Assembly (NCBI RefSeq): GCF_001632745.1
Contig: NZ_LQRT01000002.1
Coordinates: 496,001-560,000 of the forward strand
Source: Aquimarina aggregata
GTDB lineage: Bacteria > Bacteroidota > Bacteroidia > Flavobacteriales > Flavobacteriaceae
Direction: 5' to 3'
DNA length: 64,000 bases
Shown: positions 26,834 to 35,835 of the stretch, piece by piece
How the letters are laid out: each line of letters starts with the position of its first letter
Numbering within the stretch: position 1 is the stretch's first letter
Notes under the pieces: generated by a model
Database searches by the model: none
Told to the model about the DNA's origin: nothing
Seen by the model: the letters and a program-made list of their open reading frames with translations, nothing else
Translations under genes and position numbers: made by a program

Positions 26834-27409
26834 ATGGGTTTTAATATTAATTTAAAAAATGCATTAGATCAATACGATGGACTTATAGATTTTGCGGTTG
26901 ATGAAGCAGCAAATCTAGGGGTTACAGAGTTTAAAGATTTTATTATAGATAAAAAAGGAGGTGAGTTTAATCTTCCTGTTTTTGCGCCATTGGTTTTTGA
27001 ACCTCTGATAAAAAGAGACTTAGTACTTCCTTTTATGAGAATCGATGCAGTCACTATTTCTGTTAATAGATCAAAAAACATTCAAACTACTGCAATAGAA
27101 GGGCGCAATCATACTATAAAAGAACATATTTCTAATGGTGATTTTTCAATAAATATAGATGGACTTATTGCAGATGATGAGTTTTCAAAAGATTACCCAA
27201 AAGGTAAGCTGTTTTTATTAAAACAATTTCTTAATGCTCCGTATTCTTTGCGTATCACTCATGCAATCCTAAATAGACTAGGGGTACATGAGATTGTCAT
27301 ACAATCATACAGTATCCCATCCATAGAAGGGGTTAAAAATATTCAGAAATTTTCAGCTCAGGCAATATCAGATGAACCATTAGAACTAATCATTCGGGAT
27401 AATGCTTAA
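26834..27409 (+). CDS. DUF6046-like tail/baseplate protein
   Basis: 191 residues. The central block VTISVNRSKNIQTTAIEGRNHTIKEHISNGDFSINIDGL and C-terminal YSIPSIEGVKNIQKFSAQAISDEPLELI match the DUF6046 pattern from Bacteroidota contractile phages and injection systems. It probably joins tube to hub, but this is inferred from position. It overlaps the hub gene by 8 bases. Confidence 0.65.
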   Translation: MGFNINLKNALDQYDGLIDFAVDEAANLGVTEFKDFIIDKKGGEFNLPVFAPLVFEPLIKRDLVLPFMRIDAVTISVNRSKNIQTTAIEGRNHTIKEHISNGDFSINIDGLIADDEFSKDYPKGKLFLLKQFLNAPYSLRITHAILNRLGVHEIVIQSYSIPSIEGVKNIQKFSAQAISDEPLELIIRDNA

Positions 27410-28718
27410 CCTAAATTGTAAAATAAAGGTCTTTGAGACCAATGACCAATTGATACCCACAGATCGGGTGTATGAGTTTGGGTATGCTTATGATATTCAG
27501 ATAGAATCATCATATGATAATTTTACAGATACAGCAGTTATAAAGATTCCTAAAAAAATAATAGTAAATCAATTAAATAGTACACTTGGGTTTGAAGTAT
27601 TAAAACAGTTGCCTATTGGTCCAAAAATTCAGAGTATTTATGAATACTTAAAGCAAGATAATTATATAGAAATATTTCTTGGGTATAATGGTGATTTTAA
27701 ACCGGCGTTTAGAGGGTATATAACAGAGGTAAAAGGTGATGCTCCGGTATGTATTACATGTCAGGATATGATGTATCTGCTTAAAAAAACCAAAATGGTT
27801 ATTGATGGTACTTCGGATAATGAAGACCCTCAAAATAGGATTTCACAAAACCCGTCACAAACAATAATGCCCAGTCAAATCAAACCGATTTTAGAAACTA
27901 AACTTCAAGAATTAGGAGTTGTTTATGAAGAACTTAAAATTGAAGATAATTTAAGTGCATTAATAATCGATAGGAAATCATCTGTAGCTAATTATTTAAA
28001 ATGCTTAAAAGATCAATATAAAATCTATTCATTTTTTAAGTTAGAAAATGATTGTAGTAAGTTGCATGTTACTAATAATCCTGATGTTTTTAAAATTGAA
28101 GAAATACAGAATTTCACAGAGCTTTATAAAAATACCCCATCAGATGAAATACCGATACCTCAAGCATTACTTAATAAAGCAATATCAATTTTAGGAATTC
28201 GAGATGTTCTAGATTTTTTTAGTCGTGATGACGGGTTTATAGGAATTGGAAGATTTAGGTTCTTTTATAATATTATTCGTGATGAACTTAAGGTTAATCG
28301 GGAACAAGTTACTGCCATTAGAATGCGCGCAGAAAAATATTTTATAAATTCTAATACTCCAATTTTTGTTGAATTAGGGGATCCTGGAGATGGAGAATTA
28401 ATAGAAACATACACGCTACATGATAATGAAAATGAACTACCTACTCAAGATGCTCTTTTTCAACAAGAAGAACAACGAGTAAAGGCAGAATTAAATACAT
28501 TTCTTGGTTTTCGATTAGCTAAAGAAAAACAAACAGGACTTACAGGTAGTTTTGAAACTTTTGGAGAACCATTTATGAGGCCAACAGATAGAATAATACT
28601 TGAAGATGCAGAGGATGAAGAAAAAAATGGAGTTTTTCAGGTAAAAAAAGTAAAGAGAAGTTATGGTACTAGTGGTTACAGACAGATAATTAGCGTGGGT
28701 AGACGAGTAGAAGATTAG
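27402..28718 (+). CDS. baseplate hub protein (gpD/gp27-like)
   Basis: 438 residues. N-terminal half with ESSYDNFTDTAVIKIPKK, IEIFLGYNGDFKPAFRGYITEVKGDAPVCITCQDMMYLLKK is the characteristic hub barrel seen in gpD, gp27 and the N-terminal part of VgrG. The C-terminus (FMRPTDRIILEDAEDEEKNGVFQVKKVKRSYGTSGYRQIISVGRRV) is the second barrel. It should form the trimeric ring that links tube and spike. Overlaps the preceding gene and is 12 bases from the spike gene. Confidence 0.8.
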   Translation: MLNLNCKIKVFETNDQLIPTDRVYEFGYAYDIQIESSYDNFTDTAVIKIPKKIIVNQLNSTLGFEVLKQLPIGPKIQSIYEYLKQDNYIEIFLGYNGDFKPAFRGYITEVKGDAPVCITCQDMMYLLKKTKMVIDGTSDNEDPQNRISQNPSQTIMPSQIKPILETKLQELGVVYEELKIEDNLSALIIDRKSSVANYLKCLKDQYKIYSFFKLENDCSKLHVTNNPDVFKIEEIQNFTELYKNTPSDEIPIPQALLNKAISILGIRDVLDFFSRDDGFIGIGRFRFFYNIIRDELKVNREQVTAIRMRAEKYFINSNTPIFVELGDPGDGELIETYTLHDNENELPTQDALFQQEEQRVKAELNTFLGFRLAKEKQTGLTGSFETFGEPFMRPTDRIILEDAEDEEKNGVFQVKKVKRSYGTSGYRQIISVGRRVED

Positions 28719-28730
28719 AAAGAGTAATTT

Positions 28731-29462
28731 ATGGCAGAAATCGCAAACATAATAAAGAAAATAGCTACTGAAGGGCAAAAAATACACACGTATCCCGCCA
28801 AAGTAATTAGAGTAAATAGAGATGAAAATGCATTACATCCAGAGGATGAAGATGCATACTCAGTAGATGTTATGAGAGCAGATGGTGCAGAGATCTCACA
28901 TGTAAGATTAAAAGCATCTTTACAGGATAAGGAGCAAGGGATTATATGTATTCCTAAAGTTGGTAGTTGGGTCTTGGCATCAATTATTGAAACTACAGAA
29001 ACCCGTGCCTTTATTTCTCAATATTCTGAAATAGATAAAATATTTTTACGTATACGCAATGATGATGACACCTATTTTCAGATGCAAACGGGAGGAAATG
29101 GATCGAGATTGTCGTTTAAAAGATTAGAATCTGAGGGTAACCCTATTACAAATACACCTCCGCTGTTTAAAGATATATCAAGTATAGGGTATTCATCAGA
29201 TGAAGTTAAAATTGATTTTTCAGAAGGTCAAGGTTATCAAGCTGTAATACAAGATGAATCAATTGTATTTAATCATGAAGCCAAAGGTTTGAACTTTGCA
29301 ATGGGAGATAAGTTTAAAGTAGAGGTAGGCGAGAATAACTTAAAAGATCAACTTAATGACTTGATAACAGAAATATCAAAAATCGTAGTAGCACAAGGAG
29401 TAAGCCCAGATGTAGGGGCGCTTGCTGATATCAACGCAAAAATTAACGAAATAATGGAATAA
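28731..29462 (+). CDS. baseplate spike protein with OB fold (gpV/gp5-like)
   Basis: 243 residues. N-terminal OB-type domain (about 20-105: YPAKVIRVNRDENALHPEDEDAYSVDVMRADG... LQDKEQGIICIPKVGSWVLASIIE) followed by a repetitive beta segment and C-terminal helix (QLNDLITEISKIV). Hub and spike as separate genes resemble phages rather than fused VgrG of T6SS. There is no lysozyme insertion. No PAAR domain is fused. Confidence 0.75.
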   Translation: MAEIANIIKKIATEGQKIHTYPAKVIRVNRDENALHPEDEDAYSVDVMRADGAEISHVRLKASLQDKEQGIICIPKVGSWVLASIIETTETRAFISQYSEIDKIFLRIRNDDDTYFQMQTGGNGSRLSFKRLESEGNPITNTPPLFKDISSIGYSSDEVKIDFSEGQGYQAVIQDESIVFNHEAKGLNFAMGDKFKVEVGENNLKDQLNDLITEISKIVVAQGVSPDVGALADINAKINEIME

Positions 29463-29464
29463 TT

Positions 29465-29713
29465 ATGCCTTTAAATGCAACTTTATTAGCAAATGATATA
29501 AAAACTGCTTTAAAAAACAATGTGGATATAGGAGGTAGTGCTCCAACTAGTAATAGTGATGCACAATCAAAAATTGACAGCTATATTGATGATATGGCTA
29601 GTGCAATTGCAACAGCAGTAGTAAGTCATATTAAAAATAATTTAAAAGTAACATCAAGCGGATTAGGAAATAACGGAGCTCCCGTTACATCAAACTCAAC
29701 AGTAATTAGTTAG
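29465..29713 (+). CDS. small tail protein between spike and gp25
   Basis: 82 residues, Ser/Asn/Ala-rich, with helix DAQSKIDSYIDDMASAIATAVVSHIKNNLKV and a short beta tail. It occupies the position where eCIS clusters often carry a PAAR tip protein, but it lacks the PAAR pattern and Cys/His ligands. A small family of this type occurs in Bacteroidota tail modules. Function unknown. Confidence 0.55.
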   Translation: MPLNATLLANDIKTALKNNVDIGGSAPTSNSDAQSKIDSYIDDMASAIATAVVSHIKNNLKVTSSGLGNNGAPVTSNSTVIS

Positions 29714-29714
29714 C

Positions 29715-30008
29715 ATGAAAGATTTTAAACTTGATAATAATAGAGATTTGGTAATTAAAAATGGAGATTTTGCTATAGGCGATACAGATCAGCAGAATAT
29801 CGAACTATTATTACTTAGTCATAAAGGTAGTTTTAAAGAACATCCGATTCTCGGTGTAGGTATAACAGATTATCTTAAAAGTCCTGAGATTATTTCTCGT
29901 TTACGACTAGAAAATGAGATTAGTAATCAATTAGAATACGATAATTTCTTTATTAAAGATTTGGACGTAAATAATTTAGAAAATATACATATCGATGGAA
30001 ACTATTAA
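29715..30008 (+). CDS. baseplate wedge protein gp25/gpW-like
   Basis: 97 residues. FKLDNNRDLVIKNGDFAIGD, the LLLSHKGSFKEHPILGVGI core and SRLRLENEISNQLEYDN fit the gp25-like lysozyme-fold family (no enzyme activity) found in all contractile tail baseplates. Begins 2 bases after the previous stop and overlaps the next gene by 14 bases. Confidence 0.78.
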   Translation: MKDFKLDNNRDLVIKNGDFAIGDTDQQNIELLLLSHKGSFKEHPILGVGITDYLKSPEIISRLRLENEISNQLEYDNFFIKDLDVNNLENIHIDGNY

Positions 30009-30693
30009 ACCACAAGAGAATCAGAGTATTTTTGATATGGCACTCCAAGAGTATGGTAGTATCGAAGGACTATTTGATCTTCTTGATGATAATACTATTG
30101 ATCAAGTAGATATGTCTTTATCGGTATATCAAGATTTGCAAATTATAAGTTCACCTACCAGAAGAGAAATTCAAGAATTTTATATCGCAAGAAATATTAA
30201 GCCGGCAACCGATGGTACCAATGCAGAATTTGCATTGTTAGAAGATCCTGATAAGGATTGTGAAGGAATTGGTTGCATGATCATTGCAGATGATTTTATT
30301 GTTTGTCCAGCAGATGAGGAAGAACCAAAATTACAAGAAATAAAAGGATTTGGGGGGATTTCGGGAGAAGGAATTAGCCTTAAACTATTGCAAAATAATA
30401 TAGGTTACAGAAAAGTTGGTAGTGATGAACTACCTAAGATAATAACTTTTTCAAGGTTTGAAGGAGATAATATAACTCCTTATAATCTCGAGTTTTCGAT
30501 TTTTGTTGAAGCAAATGCTACATATGAAATCTTGGCTGCAAGTCAAAAAACTCCTATTAATGTAGCGGTTTCTATACCCATTGATAAGACAAGAGAAAGT
30601 ATTAATGTATTTAATTCATCACAAGTTCTCAAAGCACTTTCAGAAGGAAAAAACTTTAATGTTAAATTTTTTGTAGCACTACAAGAATCTTAA
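29995..30693 (+). CDS. baseplate protein with LysM-like N-terminus
   Basis: 232 residues. N-terminal ENQSIFDMALQEYGSIEGLFDLLDDN is the short LysM-like motif found in baseplate proteins of the Afp7/gp53 type. A middle linker contains CEGIGC; the C-terminal half is beta-rich (NLEFSIFVEANATYEILAAS). It overlaps gp25 by 14 bases, suggesting translational coupling. Confidence 0.65.
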   Translation: METIKPQENQSIFDMALQEYGSIEGLFDLLDDNTIDQVDMSLSVYQDLQIISSPTRREIQEFYIARNIKPATDGTNAEFALLEDPDKDCEGIGCMIIADDFIVCPADEEEPKLQEIKGFGGISGEGISLKLLQNNIGYRKVGSDELPKIITFSRFEGDNITPYNLEFSIFVEANATYEILAASQKTPINVAVSIPIDKTRESINVFNSSQVLKALSEGKNFNVKFFVALQES

Positions 30694-30705
30694 AAATTAC
30701 AATTC

Positions 30706-31755
30706 ATGGCGCGTACCATTGCTGAAATACAACAAGAGATACTAGATCAAAAAGCAAAAGAAGGACAGTTTGATGCTTTACAAATACTCACACCAAATGA
30801 GAAACAAACCTTAGAAAGTGAATTAACGAGTACATCAAAAACTTCAATATGGAGGCTATGGGTATATATTGTTGCTACTGCCATTTGGATGCACGAAAAA
30901 ATTGTAGAGCGCAATGCATTATTATCCAGGCCACATACTTTGGCTTGGTATAGAGAACAGGCATTAAATTATATCGCTGGTGCAGATTTGATATGGAAAG
31001 ATGGGTATTTTCAATTTGACACAACAGGAATTCCTAGTATTGAAGAAGCCAAAATAATAAATCATTGTGCGATTTCAGAACGTTTATTTAGTGATGTTTT
31101 TCCAAATGATGGACAACAAAATGAAACTAATAACAATCCTACTCAAGATACAGAATCATTGATTCGCGAATATTATTATAACCAGGTTGGTATCGTTACG
31201 ATGAAGGTTGCAAAACGAATTAATGGTCTTCCTAAAGCTTTAACCACACAAGAAAGGACAATTTTTCAAGCGTATATGAATCAAATCAAAGATGCAGGAA
31301 CTCAGATCCGAGTAGTATCCACAACAGGAGATAAAATTAGAATACGTCTAGAGGTTTATGTGGATCCTTTAATTATGTATACAGATGGCGATAATGAAGG
31401 TAGACTTGTAAAAGATTTATCTAGAAAACCAGTTGAAGAAACAATCAAAAATTATATCGAAACTCTTGAATTTAATGGAGCTTTTGTACCTACCTTTTTA
31501 ATAGATCAAATACAAAAACAAGAAGGTGTACGATTGCCGGTATTAAGAACAATAAAAATCGCTCCATATAATCGAGATTTAGACACCTCTGGAGTTGACG
31601 TTTATAATGATACAGATGGTGTTAAAGAAACTGCATTTTTTGTACCAACTTCGGGTTATTTTAATACAGATTTTGAAGCAGATGATAATAAAGGAGGAAT
31701 AATTGTTACTTATTTCCCATACAACTTACAAACCGATCCAAGTTTTAATCTGTAA
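30706..31755 (+). CDS. baseplate wedge protein gpJ-like
   Basis: 349 residues. Begins ARTIAEIQQEILDQK and contains the aromatic stretch WRLWVYIVATAIWMHEKIVE, the IRIRLEVYVDPL strand, and KPVEETIKNYIETLEFNGAFVPTFLIDQIQKQEGV, consistent with a baseplate J/gp6 wedge. Its place between the LysM-like and gpI-like genes supports this. It should build the ring that triggers sheath contraction. Confidence 0.75.
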   Translation: MARTIAEIQQEILDQKAKEGQFDALQILTPNEKQTLESELTSTSKTSIWRLWVYIVATAIWMHEKIVERNALLSRPHTLAWYREQALNYIAGADLIWKDGYFQFDTTGIPSIEEAKIINHCAISERLFSDVFPNDGQQNETNNNPTQDTESLIREYYYNQVGIVTMKVAKRINGLPKALTTQERTIFQAYMNQIKDAGTQIRVVSTTGDKIRIRLEVYVDPLIMYTDGDNEGRLVKDLSRKPVEETIKNYIETLEFNGAFVPTFLIDQIQKQEGVRLPVLRTIKIAPYNRDLDTSGVDVYNDTDGVKETAFFVPTSGYFNTDFEADDNKGGIIVTYFPYNLQTDPSFNL

Positions 31756-31759
31756 TATA

Positions 31760-32500
31760 ATGCTAAGAAAATATACACAGATAGATTGGCAAAGAACATT
31801 AATCATGTTAATGCCGCCCGTTTTAAGAAAGAAAAACCATGCATTATGGTTACAAATATTGCTTAGGCCCTTATCCAGTATTTACGAAGATACTTTGTAT
31901 AAAATGCAGCATAATGGTCAGGTGATATATCTCGAAAAAGTGCTAAATGAACTATTCAATAAAGAACGAGAGTATAAGCCCTATATGCAAACACAGCAAA
32001 AGGCAGATAATGGTCTCATATTTATAGAAGATGCAGATAGACCAAGAGTACAATACTTATTTACTCATGATGAAATAGAGAATGGTGAACCGGCAATTAT
32101 AACGTATACAAGAGACGGAGAACAAAAAGATTTTAGTTACTTTTTATATCTATCTAGCGATTTGGATTTTAGTAGTACAGAATATTTCAATTTTAGGATC
32201 AATATACCTGATACGATAGATGTTTTATGTACTAGAGAAGAATACAAAAATCTAGTTCAGGGTATTATAGATGCTGATTATCCAGAAAATGAAAAGGAGA
32301 AAATGTTAGAAAAACTTAGTGATAAGTTGATATACGGAGGTGCGCACCCATATACAAGTCATCCCAATGCAGTAAAAATACAAACCCCAAAATTTCATAA
32401 AGTAGTTAATTTTTACAAATTGGTTGCAAAAAGTTATGAAACCAGACGGTATACATATGAGAATAGTGAAGAATCTTCATTAAAAACAATTGAACAATGA
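31760..32500 (+). CDS. baseplate wedge protein gpI-like
   Basis: 246 residues from ATG 31760 (an upstream frame start at 31703 would lie within gpJ). Begins MLRKYTQIDWQRTLIMLMPPVLRKK followed by WLQILLRPLSSIYEDTLYK. The position after gpJ fits the gpI/gp7 wedge that anchors fibres. Overlaps the fibre gene by 4 bases (ATGA). Confidence 0.6.
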   Translation: MLRKYTQIDWQRTLIMLMPPVLRKKNHALWLQILLRPLSSIYEDTLYKMQHNGQVIYLEKVLNELFNKEREYKPYMQTQQKADNGLIFIEDADRPRVQYLFTHDEIENGEPAIITYTRDGEQKDFSYFLYLSSDLDFSSTEYFNFRINIPDTIDVLCTREEYKNLVQGIIDADYPENEKEKMLEKLSDKLIYGGAHPYTSHPNAVKIQTPKFHKVVNFYKLVAKSYETRRYTYENSEESSLKTIEQ

Positions 32501-33951
32501 AAAGAGTCAATTTTGGACATAAAGGAGGGTTTCCTCTTGAACAAGAGACATTAATCCATCTGCAACGGGCGTATGCTAACGATATGTTAGAAGCGCTAAT
32601 GGCACATTGGGGAATTGATCCAACACAAAATTATCGTATCAAACAGGCGACTAGTGATACAGATGACGGTTGGATAATTACGACAATCACAAGAGAAGAA
32701 ATTAATGCAGAGCTTGGCACCCCTTATACCGTAACAAAGCCAGAATTAATACGATTGAAGTTTAATGGAGGAGCAAAGAGATCTATAGAAATTTTAGATG
32801 TTCGAGCTGAATTTCTACCAGATGGTTCACCCGATACAAGCGGTGATGGGTATTTAGAATACGCTGATGGTCAACCTAAAAGGGTGTATGAGGAGTGGTT
32901 AGGACAATATGTAAATAGCCCTACACGTCCTGAGAATAAGATTATTACAAATCTAATTCCTTTAAAAACAATTATTGAATTAACAACAGATGTTTCGAAT
33001 ATTAATGCTGATATTGATTTAATAAAAGAAGATTATTTACCTCGTGATGGGTCTAAACCAATGACGGGTGGATTGGTTTTAGGAGAACATAAACCAGCAT
33101 TTGTTCCAAATCAAGAAGGTAATCGATTATATTTTAGAGGTACTTTCGCTAATACAGACGAAGTATATATAAGCAAGCATACTCCCTCTTCTGACATTAC
33201 AGAATTAAGAGTAAATATTGGAGACAATGCGCAAACGAACTCTAAAGATGTTTTTACTATTGGAGGAGCTGTATCTGGACAATCACCTTGGAAAGAACAG
33301 TTTAGGGTGCAAACAGATGGAAAAGTAGGAGTTAAAGTAACTGATCCTGTAAGAAACCTAGATGTCGATGCCGAGAATAATTTTTTAAGATTACGTAATC
33401 TTAGACAAGTTACAGTAAATCAAGAAAGACCATTAGTATTGAACTCAAGTGGTGATTTGGGAGTAGCAAGTCAAAATATACTAACCCCACCAACCGCTAC
33501 AACAGCCAGAGCGGGTATTGCAGAGATAGCTACTAGAAATGAAATTGATGATGGTGAATTTGCGGATCGTAATAAAATAGTAAGTCCTTATTACTTAGGA
33601 ATATCCACATATGCTCAAAGAAAGCTTTATGGAGAACTTTTGATAAATGGAATAGGTTCGACCAATACGACGGTAACTAGAGATTTGTCAGGTGTTACTG
33701 CTATACATTTAGATGGCCCAGACTCTTGTTACAGAGTGAACTTTTCTAAAAGTGTATTTGGAACTTATGTTCCTATAGTAATAATTGAGAGTAATGGTCA
33801 AGTTAATGGAAATAGCAATTTTAATAGAGAAAATGATGCAATTCTTACATTCGACAATTTAAGAAGTAATAGTATGGATATTATTTTTAGAGAAGTTAGT
33901 GATCATGGATTAAATCAGTTTGTTAAAATAAGAATTCAAATTATTAATTGA
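32497..33951 (+). CDS. tail fibre protein
   Basis: 484 residues. N-terminal baseplate-attachment part (KRVNFGHKGGFPLEQETLIHLQRAY), long beta region (YFRGTFANTDEVYISKHTP; VQTDGKVGVKVTDPVRNLDVD), the fibre repeat TTARAGIAEIATRNEIDDG...IVSPYYL typical of phage fibres, and a C-terminal beta-sandwich (about 380-484) that would bind the receptor. Starts by 4-base overlap with the gpI-like gene. Confidence 0.72.
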   Translation: MKRVNFGHKGGFPLEQETLIHLQRAYANDMLEALMAHWGIDPTQNYRIKQATSDTDDGWIITTITREEINAELGTPYTVTKPELIRLKFNGGAKRSIEILDVRAEFLPDGSPDTSGDGYLEYADGQPKRVYEEWLGQYVNSPTRPENKIITNLIPLKTIIELTTDVSNINADIDLIKEDYLPRDGSKPMTGGLVLGEHKPAFVPNQEGNRLYFRGTFANTDEVYISKHTPSSDITELRVNIGDNAQTNSKDVFTIGGAVSGQSPWKEQFRVQTDGKVGVKVTDPVRNLDVDAENNFLRLRNLRQVTVNQERPLVLNSSGDLGVASQNILTPPTATTARAGIAEIATRNEIDDGEFADRNKIVSPYYLGISTYAQRKLYGELLINGIGSTNTTVTRDLSGVTAIHLDGPDSCYRVNFSKSVFGTYVPIVIIESNGQVNGNSNFNRENDAILTFDNLRSNSMDIIFREVSDHGLNQFVKIRIQIIN

Positions 33952-33952
33952 T

Positions 33953-35386
33953 ATGAAATACGGTATAAATATAGTTGAAGGTCAATTAAAAGCGATATCC
34001 GAATTTGTTGATGGAAATGAACTGCCGAAAGGATTTGAAGCAGTAACTAAAGAACGTTATGATGAGCTTTTAGAAAAAGCTACAGGATTTACAAAATGGG
34101 ATGAAAACCTTTCTGATCTTGTTGTTGATCAAAATATGATTGATTCTTTTCAAAAACAAACCGAGATACTTAATGTTAAGCAAAAATTATCATCAGTACT
34201 TTCAGATTTAATTCTGGCAGAAAGGTTGGGAGAAAATACTACTGTACTACAAAAAAAGTTTGATGATTTATCAAAAGAATATAAAGCGAATAAAAATATT
34301 CCACCGGTTGTTTATGCTGGAAAAAAACAAACCGTTGCTTTACCTAATAATTCGACCGAATTATTAGGTAAAGCAACAGATAGAGATGGTAAAATTGTAT
34401 CGGTAAATTGGTCTAAAATAAGCGGAGGAAAAGCAAAAATTGTAAATCCAAATAAATTATCTACAAAAGTAAAAGATTTAGAGGCAGGTAATTATATTTT
34501 CAAGTTAACCGCAACAGATAATGAAGGAGCTAGCGCAGCTAGTAATGTAACTATTTATGTAAAGCCTAAAGAGGCTATTAAAATTAGTACCTCACCCAAA
34601 GAAAAACTTAATATCAGTTCTTTAGGAACTACTTTTGAAGTTAATGTAAAAAGTAATACCGAGTGGTATGCATTAGGAAAAGGAAATTCTAGTGTTAGCC
34701 CTTCTAGCGGAAGAGGTAATGAAAAAGTTACGGTAAGAATCCATAGAAATAATTCAGGTGGACCTTTAAAAGGTATTGTCGAATTTAAAGCAGAAGATAA
34801 AGTCTTTAACTTGATTTGGAGTCAAAAAGCGGAGCGTAATGAAGATGATGATAACTATGATGGAGTTGGGTGCTTTGATTTAGAATCAGATGTTACATTG
34901 GCTAATGGGCGAAGTAAAAAATTGAAAAATATCAAAGTTGGAGATAAGTTAAGAGGATATAATTTTCCAAATCGGATTGATGCGAATAGTGATACATATA
35001 CTAAATGGTCTGGAATGCTTAAAAAAGCTACGATAACAGATGTAGAAGTAAAGGATATGTTAGTCAAGACTGTTGATAGCTATGTCGAATTAACAATGAT
35101 TGATGAAACAGTTTTAAATATAACCAAAGACCACCCTCTTTTAGTAAGTAAAGATGGAAAGGAAGTATCATGGGTTAAACCATCTGAACTTAGAAGCGGG
35201 TTATTCTTAATTGATAAAGATGGTAAAACACAGGAGATTGAATCAAAAAAAACTATTCGTAAAAAATTAGAAATAGGAGTTTTAGATGTTGAAAACATTG
35301 ATAACTATATGATACAAGGATTTATTGTTCATAATGCAGAAATAATAAGAAATAGAAACCAACAACCAATTGATGTAATTAAATAG
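33953..35386 (+). CDS. fibre-associated protein with PKD, BACON and C-terminal Hint (intein-like) domains
   Basis: 477 residues: N-terminal tail-associated region with coiled part (1-115), PKD-like domain (about 118-205; PPVVYAGKKQTVALPNN), BACON-like domain (about 208-295; FEVNVKSNTEWYALGKGN), then a Hint autoprocessing domain from Cys307 to Asn461. Hint block A CFDLESDVTLANG, block B TKDHPLL (Thr391, His394), block F/G ends in VHN (His460-Asn461), followed by Ala462, not Cys/Ser/Thr. Such bacterial intein-like domains cut or ligate themselves. Only 16 residues follow. Probably releases or transfers the N-terminal part. Confidence 0.8.
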   Translation: MKYGINIVEGQLKAISEFVDGNELPKGFEAVTKERYDELLEKATGFTKWDENLSDLVVDQNMIDSFQKQTEILNVKQKLSSVLSDLILAERLGENTTVLQKKFDDLSKEYKANKNIPPVVYAGKKQTVALPNNSTELLGKATDRDGKIVSVNWSKISGGKAKIVNPNKLSTKVKDLEAGNYIFKLTATDNEGASAASNVTIYVKPKEAIKISTSPKEKLNISSLGTTFEVNVKSNTEWYALGKGNSSVSPSSGRGNEKVTVRIHRNNSGGPLKGIVEFKAEDKVFNLIWSQKAERNEDDDNYDGVGCFDLESDVTLANGRSKKLKNIKVGDKLRGYNFPNRIDANSDTYTKWSGMLKKATITDVEVKDMLVKTVDSYVELTMIDETVLNITKDHPLLVSKDGKEVSWVKPSELRSGLFLIDKDGKTQEIESKKTIRKKLEIGVLDVENIDNYMIQGFIVHNAEIIRNRNQQPIDVIK

Positions 35387-35412
35387 TTGTTATTTTTTAA
35401 ATAAGTAAGTCT

Positions 35413-35820
35413 ATGAAACAACCAAAAGAAATCCTTAAAACGTATTTTGAGACAGGTGATAAACCTACAGAACAGCAGTTCTGTGATCTTATCGATAGTT
35501 ATCATCATTTAGATAGCGGGACAATTGTTACTTCGGTAGTAAGTGATGCACAAGGAAATCAAAATTTAAATTTTTCTGATGGTACAGTAGTAACAATTAC
35601 AAAGCCAACAGATCATATTTCTCAAAATAATAAAATAAGGATTGTTGATTTAGGTACTATTACCGCAGCAGAATTAAGTATCGAAGCCAGCTTAGTAAAT
35701 GCAGTTAATAGATTAAATCCCCCATTGGTAGTGGCTGATGATGAAAATATAATTTTCGAATTTGATGTCAGACGTTTTGGAGAAGGTGATGGAGAAGGAG
35801 ATGGACCAATATTTACCTAA
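35413..35820 (+). CDS. fibre adapter protein, copy 1
   Basis: 135 residues. The N-terminal block KQPKEILKTYFETGDKP...DSYHHLDSG is nearly identical to that of 37769-38224 (37 of the first 43 residues match), and the C-terminal parts diverge, ending here in a Gly/Glu/Asp-rich tail. Each copy directly precedes a fibre gene. It may attach or chaperone that fibre. Role inferred. Confidence 0.65.
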   Translation: MKQPKEILKTYFETGDKPTEQQFCDLIDSYHHLDSGTIVTSVVSDAQGNQNLNFSDGTVVTITKPTDHISQNNKIRIVDLGTITAAELSIEASLVNAVNRLNPPLVVADDENIIFEFDVRRFGEGDGEGDGPIFT

Positions 35821-35835
35821 AAAGCATTTTAGTTT

